Source: Nocardia exalbida NBRC 100660 (GTDB lineage: Bacteria; Actinomycetota; Actinomycetes; Mycobacteriales; Mycobacteriaceae). From it: 64,000 bases of DNA. Shown here in pieces: positions 33,700-40,157 of this stretch. Where the stretch lies: assembly GCF_000308575.1 (NCBI RefSeq), contig NZ_BAFZ01000089.1, forward strand, positions 186,001 to 250,000, given 5' to 3'. The notes below the pieces were generated by a model. That model was given only the letters and a program-made list of their open reading frames with translations. It was not told where the DNA came from and did not search any database. A program made the position numbers and the translations under genes. The number at the start of each line of letters is the position of its first letter. Positions within the stretch are counted from its first letter, which is position 1.

Positions 33700-34863
33700 T
33701 TGGATGTGAGCAGGTCGCTGGCCCGGCAATCGGTGGTGGTCGCCGTCGCGGCGGCCCTGATCGACGCGGTGGTGCTGGGGCTGTGCGGCGTATTCGCCGT
33801 GGCACCGTGGCAGACGGCCGCCGCGATCACCGCGATCGTCGCCGCCGATCTGGCCTTGGCCGCGCCGCCCCGGACCGCCGGGGTGGTGGCGGTGGCGCAG
33901 GTGCTCGTGCGATTGCTGGCCGCACTGTTGCTGCACCGCCACGGGTTCCCGGTGCGGTTCGCCGACGTGGGTTTCCTGGTGGCCGGATATCGCGCGGGGG
34001 CATGGCTCGCCGGGCCGAAATCCGTGCTGACCATGCTGCTGCTGTGCGGCGGCGTGGCCACGGCCCACGTGCTCACCGGCAGCAATGCCGCCCAGGACTG
34101 GCGGCTGCTGCTCGCCTCCACGGTGGCCGCGGGATGCGTGCCCTGGCTGGTCGGCCGTTACACAGCCGCGCGCGGCGCCTACATCGCCGACCTCGAACAG
34201 CGGGCCCGGTTGCGACAGCAGGAGCACCGGGCGGCTCTGGAGCGAGCGGTCACCGAAGAGCGGGCGGCCATCGCCCGCGACCTGCACGACGTGATCTCGC
34301 ACCACGTCAGCGCGATCGGCATCCACGCCGGCGCCGCCAGGCTGGCGCTGGGCGGCACGGCGCCCCCTGCCGCCGCCCGATCGCTGTCCGCGGTGGAATC
34401 CAGCAGCCGGGCCGCGATGGTCGATCTGCGCCGCCAGCTCGATCTGTTGCACGGACGCGACGACGACGGACAGCGCCAGCCGGGACTCGCCGACATCGAC
34501 GAGCTGATCGAGCACGTCCGCGCGGCCGGGCTCGAGGTCGAGACGACCGTGCGCGGGGACGCGGTCGAACTGCCCGACTCGCTGAACATCACCTTGTACC
34601 GCATCGTGCAGGAGATGCTGACCAACGCGCTGCGGCACGGGGACGGCACGCACGCGCGACTGGACGTGGAGTACCTGCCGAAGCGGGTGGTGCTGCGGGC
34701 GACCAATCCCCTCGCCCGCGAACCGGCCGCCGCCGACACCTCGGTCCCGCGCGGCCTCAACGGGATCCGCCGCCGCGCCGAGCTGTTCGGCGGCGAACTG
34801 GACTACGGCAGCGACGCCGCGCAGTGGCAGACCACGGTGTCCGTGCCGATCGGAGGATCGTGA
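33700..34863 (+). CDS. NarL-type sensor histidine kinase
   Basis: A 387-residue kinase. About five membrane helices occupy residues 8-140 with almost no extracytoplasmic domain, so it probably senses within the membrane. The HisKA_3 domain has ARDLHDVISHHVSAIG with the phosphorylated His in DLHD, and an HATPase domain follows (LYRIVQEMLTNALRHG, RGLNGIRRRAELFGG). The ATPase G box reads RGLNGIR, usual for this class. I took the TTG at 33700 with GGAGG 13 nt upstream; a GTG at 33706 is possible. The stop overlaps the regulator start. Confidence 0.88.
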   Translation: MDVSRSLARQSVVVAVAAALIDAVVLGLCGVFAVAPWQTAAAITAIVAADLALAAPPRTAGVVAVAQVLVRLLAALLLHRHGFPVRFADVGFLVAGYRAGAWLAGPKSVLTMLLLCGGVATAHVLTGSNAAQDWRLLLASTVAAGCVPWLVGRYTAARGAYIADLEQRARLRQQEHRAALERAVTEERAAIARDLHDVISHHVSAIGIHAGAARLALGGTAPPAAARSLSAVESSSRAAMVDLRRQLDLLHGRDDDGQRQPGLADIDELIEHVRAAGLEVETTVRGDAVELPDSLNITLYRIVQEMLTNALRHGDGTHARLDVEYLPKRVVLRATNPLAREPAAADTSVPRGLNGIRRRAELFGGELDYGSDAAQWQTTVSVPIGGS

Positions 34864-35516
34864 ACCCACCCATCCGCGTCCTGATCGCCGACGACCACAG
34901 CATGTTCCGCTCCGGCCTGCGCGCCGTCGTCGACAGCCAGGCGGACCTCGATTGCGTCGCCGAAGTGAGCGACGGCCGCGCCGCCATCACCGAGACCGCC
35001 CGGCTGCGACCGGATGTCGCGATCCTCGATGTCCGGATGCCGAAACTGGACGGGCTGGCCGCCACCGGTGCGATCGTCGCCGCGGGCGGAACGCACGTCT
35101 TGGTGCTCACCACCTACGACAGCGACGCCAACCTGTATCGCGCCTTGCAGGCGGGTGCGAGCGGGTTCCTGCTGAAAAGCCTGCCGCCCGAGGAGTTGGT
35201 CACGGCCATCCGGATCGCGGCACGCGGCGACGCGCTGATCGATCCCTCGATGACCCGCCGCCTGGTGTCCCGCTTCGCGAGCACGCTCGCACCGCCGCGC
35301 ACCCCACAGGAAGTCCACCAGCTCACCGCTCGTGAACTCGAGGTACTGCTCCTGCTGGCCGACGCGCGCAGCAATGCCGAGATAGCCGCGCAACTGGGCG
35401 TCGGCGAGGAGACGGTGAAGACCCACGTCTCCCGCATCCTCGCCAAACTCGGTGTGCGCGATCGCATCCACGCCGTCGTCTACGCCCATCAGCACGGGCT
35501 GGTCACGCCGGAATAG
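34860..35516 (+). CDS. NarL/LuxR-type response regulator
   Basis: A 218-residue regulator overlapping its kinase by 4 nt (GTGA). The receiver has IADDHSMFR with the acidic pair, the phosphoacceptor in AILDVRMPKLDG, and FLLKSLPPEEL with the conserved lysine. The C-terminal LuxR helix-turn-helix reads LTARELEVLLLLADARSNAE then IAAQLGVGEETVKTHVSRIL. All key residues are present. Its target may include the divergent region with the palindrome at 33562. Confidence 0.93.
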   Translation: MNPPIRVLIADDHSMFRSGLRAVVDSQADLDCVAEVSDGRAAITETARLRPDVAILDVRMPKLDGLAATGAIVAAGGTHVLVLTTYDSDANLYRALQAGASGFLLKSLPPEELVTAIRIAARGDALIDPSMTRRLVSRFASTLAPPRTPQEVHQLTARELEVLLLLADARSNAEIAAQLGVGEETVKTHVSRILAKLGVRDRIHAVVYAHQHGLVTPE

Positions 35517-35580
35517 GCGCGCTCGCCCGGGCCTCTGAGACGCGGGACAACCCGACAACTCCTCGACGCCGGCCCACTAC

Positions 35581-35611
35581 GGCGGAGCGGCGCCCACCTC
35601 GCCGCTCCGCC
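35581..35611. terminator. Convergent terminator hairpin
   Basis: Perfect 12-bp stem, GGCGGAGCGGCG and CGCCGCTCCGCC, with a 7-nt loop. It sits between the stops of the response regulator and the glyoxalase-family gene. Confidence 0.7.
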
Positions 35612-35619
35612 GACACGGC

Positions 35620-36426
35620 TCAGGTGCCGCTCGGCGCTTCGCCGACGGTGGTCGTGGGATCGATGATGCCGAAGACCTCGCCCTGCGGGCCCTGGACGAT
35701 GCCCATACGCCCGAAGGGGCTGTCGTCGGGTCCGGACATCACGGTGGCGCCGAGATCGCCCGCCTGGGACAGCGCCTGGTCGGTGTTGTCGACCTGGAAC
35801 CAGGTCAGCCAATACGACGGGTTGTCGCCCGGCATCTTCGTCGAGTCGTTGACACCGCCGACGGCGTCGCCGTCTGGCGTCAGGCTGATGGTGGAGTAGA
35901 CGAAGTGCTCGCCGTCACCGATCTCGGTGTAGTGCCAGCCGAACACGTCGGCGTAGAACTCCTGCGCCCGCTTGTAGTCGCTGGTGTGCAGTTCATTCCA
36001 GCAGTAGGCGCCGTGCTCGTTGTAGATGCCCGCGCCCGCATGGGCCTTGGCCTCCCAGACCCCGAACACCGCGCCGGTGGGGTCGGCTCCGACGAACATG
36101 CGGCCGACATCGAGCACGTCGAACGGTTTCATCATCAGGGCACCGCCCGCCGCGCCGACCTTCTCCCCGATCGCGTCGGCGCTGTCGGCGGCGATATAGG
36201 TGGTCCACACCGACGGCATCGGCATGCCTTCCGGCTTGGGTCCGATGCCCGCGGCCGCGCGGCCGTTGCGCATCGCCATCAGATATCCACCCGCCTCCGG
36301 CGGGCTGTCCTGGATCTCCCAGCCGAAGAGGGCGCCGTAGAATTCGCGGGCGCGCGCCGGATCGTCGACCTGGCAGTCGACCCAGCACGGCGTTCCCTGC
36401 GGCCAGCTTCCGTCATGAGTGGGCAT
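35620..36426 (-). CDS. Two-domain VOC (glyoxalase/bleomycin-resistance) protein
   Basis: A 268-residue protein with two VOC repeats. The first (residues 10-125) is PCWVDCQVDDPARAREFYGA then LFGWEI. The second (140-255) is YCWNELHTSDYKRAQEFYAD then VFGWHY. Both end with the FGVW/FGIID strands. The arrangement matches actinobacterial hydrolase-like 27-kDa antigen Cfp30B-type proteins. ATG at 36424-36426 with AGGAGG 8 nt upstream. It could be a lyase, dioxygenase or ligand-binding protein; metal ligands cannot be assigned reliably. It stands alone. Confidence 0.88.
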   Translation of the reverse strand: MPTHDGSWPQGTPCWVDCQVDDPARAREFYGALFGWEIQDSPPEAGGYLMAMRNGRAAAGIGPKPEGMPMPSVWTTYIAADSADAIGEKVGAAGGALMMKPFDVLDVGRMFVGADPTGAVFGVWEAKAHAGAGIYNEHGAYCWNELHTSDYKRAQEFYADVFGWHYTEIGDGEHFVYSTISLTPDGDAVGGVNDSTKMPGDNPSYWLTWFQVDNTDQALSQAGDLGATVMSGPDDSPFGRMGIVQGPQGEVFGIIDPTTTVGEAPSGT

Positions 36427-37073
36427 TGCGAGTGCCTCCTGACACGGGTTGCCGATGTGCGGCCGAGACAGCCGGCACACGGCTAGTCAACCACCAGCAC
36501 TCCGTGGAAGTGAGCCGATTCGGCCGACCGCTCGATCGGGTTCACGAGCGTTGTGGACTCAGGGGAAAGACCCCTTACACAGATCAGTCCCCGGTAGTCT
36601 TATCGAAACCGTGAGCGTCGGTCGTCGCTGACGACTCCGGTGTTTCGACTGGCTTGCCGGGGGCCTAGCCGGATCCTGGGTCGGTGTCTTCACTGCCTGT
36701 CGACGTCTCGGCTGACAGTGCGCTCACCTACCGGTGCTCCGGTGTAATGACCAGTCTCCTCCACATTTTCCGCTAGTCAAGAGGCCGAACCGCCGATTCT
36801 CCGAGCCGGTGCGCGGGCCGCGCCGCGCACCCCAGACATCCTTCAGCAAATCGATCTTGACGTGTACTCTTGGCATCCGAACCATGCCATTGTGACTGGG
36901 GTCACAGCCCCGTCGCCCGACTGTTCCCGTCTGCCCGATGGCCGGGCAGACCGTCCCGTTGGAGTCCCCATGGCGCTCGTCCTCGGTCCCGTCTCGACGA
37001 GTGCGGGCGTGCGCGCGCACATCCACCGCAACCGCCCCGCCGGGGACACCGGATCCGTCGCTACGGAGTCATC
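36427..37073. other. Long upstream region of the thiocyanate hydrolase operon
   Basis: A 647-nt gap between divergent genes. Frames are short and unconvincing. The notable element is a perfect TGTGA-N6-TCACA site at 36891-36906. The stretch 36490-36780 is less GC-rich than the surroundings, as expected for regulatory DNA. Confidence 0.45.
36891..36906. promoter_or_regulatory. Perfect CRP/GlxR-type site
   Basis: TGTGACTGGGGTCACA equals the consensus TGTGA-N6-TCACA with no mismatch. It lies 167 bp before scnB, so cAMP-CRP control of the operon is likely. Confidence 0.65.
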
Positions 37074-37499
37074 ATGAGCGCACCGAACCGATTCGACGAG
37101 TTGCAGCATCGCGTCGCGGACCTCGCACCGGTCTTCCGCGAGCCGCTGGACTCGCCCTACGAGATCTCCAACGAGTTGTTCGCCGCACTTCGGCACGTTC
37201 TGCACGACGTGGGCGGCCAACCGGACATCCCGGTCGAGTACCGGGAGAAGGAGGAAGAGCCCTGGGAGATGAGCACCTACGTCACGTGCGAATGCCTCGG
37301 GTGGCGCGGGGTGTGGAACTCCGAGGAACGCAGGCGAGCGGAGAACGATCTCGGCGCGACGCTGTATTTCGGTCTCCCCTACTACGCGCGCTGGGCGACC
37401 GTCGCGGCGAAGACCCTGGTCGCCAAAGGACTGATCACCCCCGACGAACTCTCGGCCAAGTTGGACGAAGTGCGCGCCCGCAGGGAGGCGCGGCCATGA
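37074..37499 (+). CDS. scnB: Thiocyanate hydrolase beta subunit (nitrile hydratase beta N-terminal type)
   Basis: A 141-residue protein like the N-terminal half of nitrile hydratase beta. In thiocyanate hydrolase (SCN- + 2 H2O to COS + NH3 + OH-) that half is a separate beta subunit. Visible features are DLAPVFREPLDSPYEISNEL, PWEMSTYVTCECLGWRGVWN and TVAAKTLVAKGLITPDEL. ATG at 37074. The stop overlaps the next ATG (ATGA). Gene order beta-alpha-gamma is what I recall for Thiobacillus thioparus scnB-scnA-scnC. A split nitrile hydratase is the main alternative; the sequences of the next two genes favour thiocyanate hydrolase. Confidence 0.82.
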   Translation: MSAPNRFDELQHRVADLAPVFREPLDSPYEISNELFAALRHVLHDVGGQPDIPVEYREKEEEPWEMSTYVTCECLGWRGVWNSEERRRAENDLGATLYFGLPYYARWATVAAKTLVAKGLITPDELSAKLDEVRARREARP

Positions 37500-37795
37500 G
37501 CAGGAAGTATCGGATCGGCGATCGCGTCCGGGTGCGCAACGCTACGTCGATGTTCCACACCCGTACCCAGGCCTACACGCGCGGGCACACCGGCGTCGTC
37601 GTCGAGCACCGGCCGGAGTGGATCATCCCCGAGGACGAGGCGTGGGGACGCGAGGACGGTCGCGTCGAGCCGTTCTACGTCGTGCGATTCCATCAGAAGG
37701 ATTTGTGGCCCAAATACACCGGCTTCGACGCCGACACCTTGGAGACGGAGGTCTCCGAGCGCTGGCTCGAGCCCGCAGAGGAGGACGCCCAGTGA
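37496..37795 (+). CDS. scnA: Thiocyanate hydrolase alpha subunit (SH3-like)
   Basis: A 99-residue protein equivalent to the C-terminal SH3-like half of nitrile hydratase beta. RYRIGDRVRVRN-type start (here KYRIGDRVRVRN), FHTRTQAYTRGHTGVVVEHR, EDEAWGREDGRVEPFYVVRF, HQKDLWPKYTGFDADTLETE and ERWLEP closely follow the thiocyanate hydrolase alpha subunit as I remember it (YTRTxxYTRGxTG, QKDLWPxY, DTLETExxERxLE). It overlaps both neighbours by 4 nt. It contributes to the subunit interface over the metal site of the gamma subunit. Confidence 0.85.
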   Translation: MSRKYRIGDRVRVRNATSMFHTRTQAYTRGHTGVVVEHRPEWIIPEDEAWGREDGRVEPFYVVRFHQKDLWPKYTGFDADTLETEVSERWLEPAEEDAQ

Positions 37796-38502
37796 GCCGG
37801 ACCCACGATCACGACGCGCACGCGCCGATCCGGACGAGCGACGAGATCAGCGAATTCGAAGTGCTCGAGACGGCGGTCCGCGAACTGGCCATCGAGAAGG
37901 GGCTCTTCTCCCACGAAGACCACCGCAGGTTCGCCGAGTGGGCCGAATCGGTCGGTCCGCACGGCGGATCGAGACTGGTCGCCAAGGCGTGGACCGATCC
38001 CGACTTCAAGGCGCGCCTGCTCGCCGACGGGACCGAGACGTGCAAAGAGGTCGGCATCGACTGGCACGATCCCACCGGCTCCGGGACGCCGAGCGACTAC
38101 ACCTACTTCTACGTGCTGGAGAACACCCCGCAGGTGCACAACGTCATCGTGTGCACGCTGTGTTCGTGCTATCCGCGACCGGTTCTCGGAATGTCCCCCG
38201 ACTGGTATCGCACACCCAATTACCGCCGCCGCCTGGTGCGCTGGCCCCGCGAGGTGCTCGCCGAGTTCGGCTTGCACTTCCCGCCCGACGTCGAGATCCG
38301 GGTGCACGATTCGAACCAGAAATCCCGGTTCATGGTGCTGCCGATGCGCCCAGAGGGCACCGAGGGCTGGACCGAGGAGCAGCTGGCCGCCATCGTCACC
38401 CGGGACACCATGATCGGAGTGGCGCTGCCCCAGGTCGACTGGACCGCGCAGCAGCCGCCGAACCGAGTCGAGACCGCGGCGGGGCAGGAGGGACGCCGGT
38501 GA
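37792..38502 (+). CDS. scnC: Thiocyanate hydrolase gamma subunit, cobalt site
   Basis: The 236-residue catalytic subunit. Metal motif VCTLCSC (Cys121, Cys124, Cys126) with Thr after the first Cys is the cobalt type; iron nitrile hydratases have Ser there. Two of the cysteines are expected to be oxidised to sulfinic and sulfenic acids. The downstream MSPDWYRTPNYRRRLVRWPR, EVLAEFGLHFPPDVEIRVHD, SNQKSRFMVLPMRPEGTEGW and EEQLAAIVTRDTMIGVALPQ are the stretches I associate with thiocyanate hydrolase gamma rather than nitrile hydratase alpha. GTG start overlapping scnA by 4 nt. Confidence 0.9.
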   Translation: MSRTHDHDAHAPIRTSDEISEFEVLETAVRELAIEKGLFSHEDHRRFAEWAESVGPHGGSRLVAKAWTDPDFKARLLADGTETCKEVGIDWHDPTGSGTPSDYTYFYVLENTPQVHNVIVCTLCSCYPRPVLGMSPDWYRTPNYRRRLVRWPREVLAEFGLHFPPDVEIRVHDSNQKSRFMVLPMRPEGTEGWTEEQLAAIVTRDTMIGVALPQVDWTAQQPPNRVETAAGQEGRR

Positions 38503-38828
38503 CGAGCGGTCCGTACGAAGTGCTGCTGAAAACCTTGGGTCCCGCGTCGCGCCGGGAGAGCACCCTGCCCGAACTCGATCGCAAGCCGGACCCGTGGGAG
38601 TCCAGCATGCAAGCCACGTGCGAATGCCTCTCCTGGCGCGGCGCCCTGGACAACCTGGAGCGCCGCCATGCCGAGGACGAGCTCGGCGAGACCATCTACC
38701 GGGACTTCCCGGTACGCACCCGATCTGCGGTGGTCACCGCGCACGCGCTGATGGACCTGGGCGTGATCAGCCCGGAGGAACTGCACGCCCGCATGGAAGC
38801 GGTCCGGGAGCGGTTCCACCGGCAGTAG
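38499..38828 (+). CDS. Cobalt chaperone-like protein of thiocyanate hydrolase (P15K type)
   Basis: A 109-residue protein related to the beta subunit encoded three genes earlier: both contain PWE-x4-TCECLxWRG, then a helix like ERRxAExxLG and a final helix like LxxxGxIxPxELxAxxxxVR. In Co-type nitrile hydratase and thiocyanate hydrolase a beta-like activator inserts and oxidises the metal centre by swapping subunits, and the last gene of the operon usually encodes it. GTG start overlapping scnC by 4 nt. Without a search I cannot exclude a second beta subunit. Confidence 0.75.
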   Translation: MTSGPYEVLLKTLGPASRRESTLPELDRKPDPWESSMQATCECLSWRGALDNLERRHAEDELGETIYRDFPVRTRSAVVTAHALMDLGVISPEELHARMEAVRERFHRQ

Positions 38829-38885
38829 GCCAACCAGAACCGGCGGAGAGCCCCGGAGACGGCCGAACCGAAGCATCGCAAACGA

Positions 38886-38917
38886 AAAGGCCCGGAACCT
38901 CATGGTTCCGGGCCTTT
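38886..38917. terminator. Bidirectional terminator
   Basis: AAAGGCCCGGAACC, a TCAT loop, and GGTTCCGGGCCTTT form a perfect 14-bp stem. On the minus strand it is followed by TTTTCG after the tRNA; on the plus strand it ends the thiocyanate hydrolase operon. Confidence 0.85.
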
Positions 38918-38923
38918 CGCTAG

Positions 38924-38997
38924 TAGCGGGGACAGGATTTGAACCTGCGACCTCTGGGTTATGAGCCCAGCGAGCTACCGAGCTGCTCCACCCCGCG
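38924..38997 (-). tRNA. Initiator tRNA-fMet (anticodon CAT)
   Basis: A 74-nt cloverleaf. The acceptor begins CGCGGGG, with position 1 unpaired (initiator hallmark). The anticodon stem has three G-C pairs next to the loop CTCATAA, the second initiator hallmark. GGTTCAAATCC is the T arm. The 3' CCA is not encoded. The terminator hairpin lies 7 nt downstream. Confidence 0.95.
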
Positions 38998-39193
38998 TCG
39001 GTGAACACAACATTACACACGGGTTCACGCAGACTGCAAATCACCAGCTCAGCAGCGGTTTCGACCCGATAGACGGACCATCGGAACCGTCGACGGGACC
39101 CTATAGCAACCCCGAAACGCGCGATGCGAACTCGGCGAGAAGCACATTCCACACCGCGCCCGCAAGATTTGCCACACGTTGACCACTTCAAAC

Positions 39194-39231
39194 GTGACGT
39201 ACTTCACTATTTCGACGTGATCTCACTCACA
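39194..39231. promoter_or_regulatory. Two CRP/GlxR-like sites before rpf
   Basis: GTGA-N6-TCAC at 39194-39207 and again at 39217-39230 (the second extends to TCACA at 39231). The centres are 23 bp apart, about two helical turns. They lie about 300 bp before the rpf start. CRP-family control of rpf genes is known in M. tuberculosis and Corynebacterium. Confidence 0.55.
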
Positions 39232-39410
39232 TAACGATGCGATAACTTACCACTGCTCTGGCGTGTTGATGCCGTTTCCCACCTGGAAAAACGGGGATAT
39301 TTCTGTTATTCGCTTCATGCAATTCCGGCGTTATCCAGATGTGATCTGCTGAGATTTCTTCGTTACCGTCAATCCACGGCCCGGATCATCCGAGACGGGC
39401 TCGAACTCGA

Positions 39411-39512
39411 ACCGCCGAACACCGGCAACCCTGTCCCGCGGTTCGAGGATCCCCGACGACCTGGGGACAGGGACGCGGCAGAGTTCCATCGCCGTGCCGG
39501 CGGGCGCAGGGA
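39411..39512 (+). ncRNA. Structured 5' leader of rpf, candidate c-di-AMP (ydaO-type) riboswitch
   Basis: Nested pairings: CCGGCA (39422-39427) with TGCCGG (39495-39500), enclosing CCCTGTCCC (39429-39437) with GGGACAGGG (39464-39472). CCGCCGAAC at its 5' side and the position just before the ribosome site of a cell-wall hydrolase resemble ydaO leaders found before actinobacterial rpf genes. The structure is seen; the class is an inference. Confidence 0.5.
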
Positions 39513-39523
39513 GGGAAACGACC

Positions 39524-40069
39524 ATGACTGAGAACCGGAAGATCAGCACCCGCGCCCTCGGCTTCGCCGCCATCACCGGCGCACTTGTTGCCGTCCCGTT
39601 CGCATTCTCCACCGCTTCCGCCTCCGCGGCGTCCCACAACTGGGACGGCGTCGCACAGTGCGAGAGCGGTGGCAACTGGGGGATCAACACCGGAAACGGC
39701 TACTACGGCGGCCTGCAGTTCTCGCAGAGCACCTGGGCCGCCAACGGCGGCAGGGGCTCGGCGCACAACGCGAGCAAGGAAGAGCAGATCCGGGTGGCGG
39801 AGAACGTGCTCGCCACCCAGGGCGCCGGCGCGTGGCCGGTGTGCGGCCAGTACCTGCGCCAGGGCACCTCCGAGCCCGAGCCCCTCGTCGAGGCCGAGGA
39901 ACTGCCCGCCGTGCCCGAGCCCGCCCAGCCTGCCGTCGGCGCCGCGCAGTCGGCGGCCGAGCAGGTCCGGTCCGCCGCGGACGAGCTCGCCGAGCAGTAC
40001 GGCGTGAAGGACCAGTTCCAGCAGATCCTCAGCCAGAACAGCACGCTGATCGACGCTCTCGGTCGCTGA
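39524..40069 (+). CDS. Resuscitation-promoting factor (secreted transglycosylase)
   Basis: Secreted muralytic enzyme that wakes dormant cells. A 181-residue precursor: Sec signal peptide 1-36 (GFAAITGALVAVPFAFSTAS), then the Rpf domain WDGVAQCESGGNWGINTGNG with catalytic Glu47, YYGGLQFSQSTWAANGG, and the paired cysteine in WPVCGQYL. A Pro/Glu/Ala-rich and helical tail of about 70 residues completes it. ATG at 39524 with GGGAGGG upstream. Preceded by CRP-like sites and a structured leader. Length is like RpfC/E-type single-domain members. Confidence 0.93.
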   Translation: MTENRKISTRALGFAAITGALVAVPFAFSTASASAASHNWDGVAQCESGGNWGINTGNGYYGGLQFSQSTWAANGGRGSAHNASKEEQIRVAENVLATQGAGAWPVCGQYLRQGTSEPEPLVEAEELPAVPEPAQPAVGAAQSAAEQVRSAADELAEQYGVKDQFQQILSQNSTLIDALGR

Positions 40070-40089
40070 CCCTCCCGCGTCACGAACGC

Positions 40090-40125
40090 GAAGACGCCGC
40101 CATCGTGAACGATGGCGGCGTCTTC
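40090..40125. terminator. Convergent terminator of rpf and UPF0182 gene
   Basis: Perfect 15-bp stem GAAGACGCCGCCATC / GATGGCGGCGTCTTC with the loop GTGAAC. Confidence 0.8.
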
Positions 40126-40157
40126 GGTGTTCAGGGCTGTTCGGACGGCGTCGCTAT

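Noticed and set aside
37074..38828. Plain nitrile hydratase with a split beta subunit
   Set aside because: Alpha and gamma sequences follow thiocyanate hydrolase more closely and no amidase or aldoxime dehydratase gene is adjacent; kept only as an alternative.
38886..38917. Hairpin as an attachment site next to the tRNA gene
   Set aside because: It is a symmetrical terminator with T-rich exits; no integrase and no repeat of the tRNA 3' end were seen.
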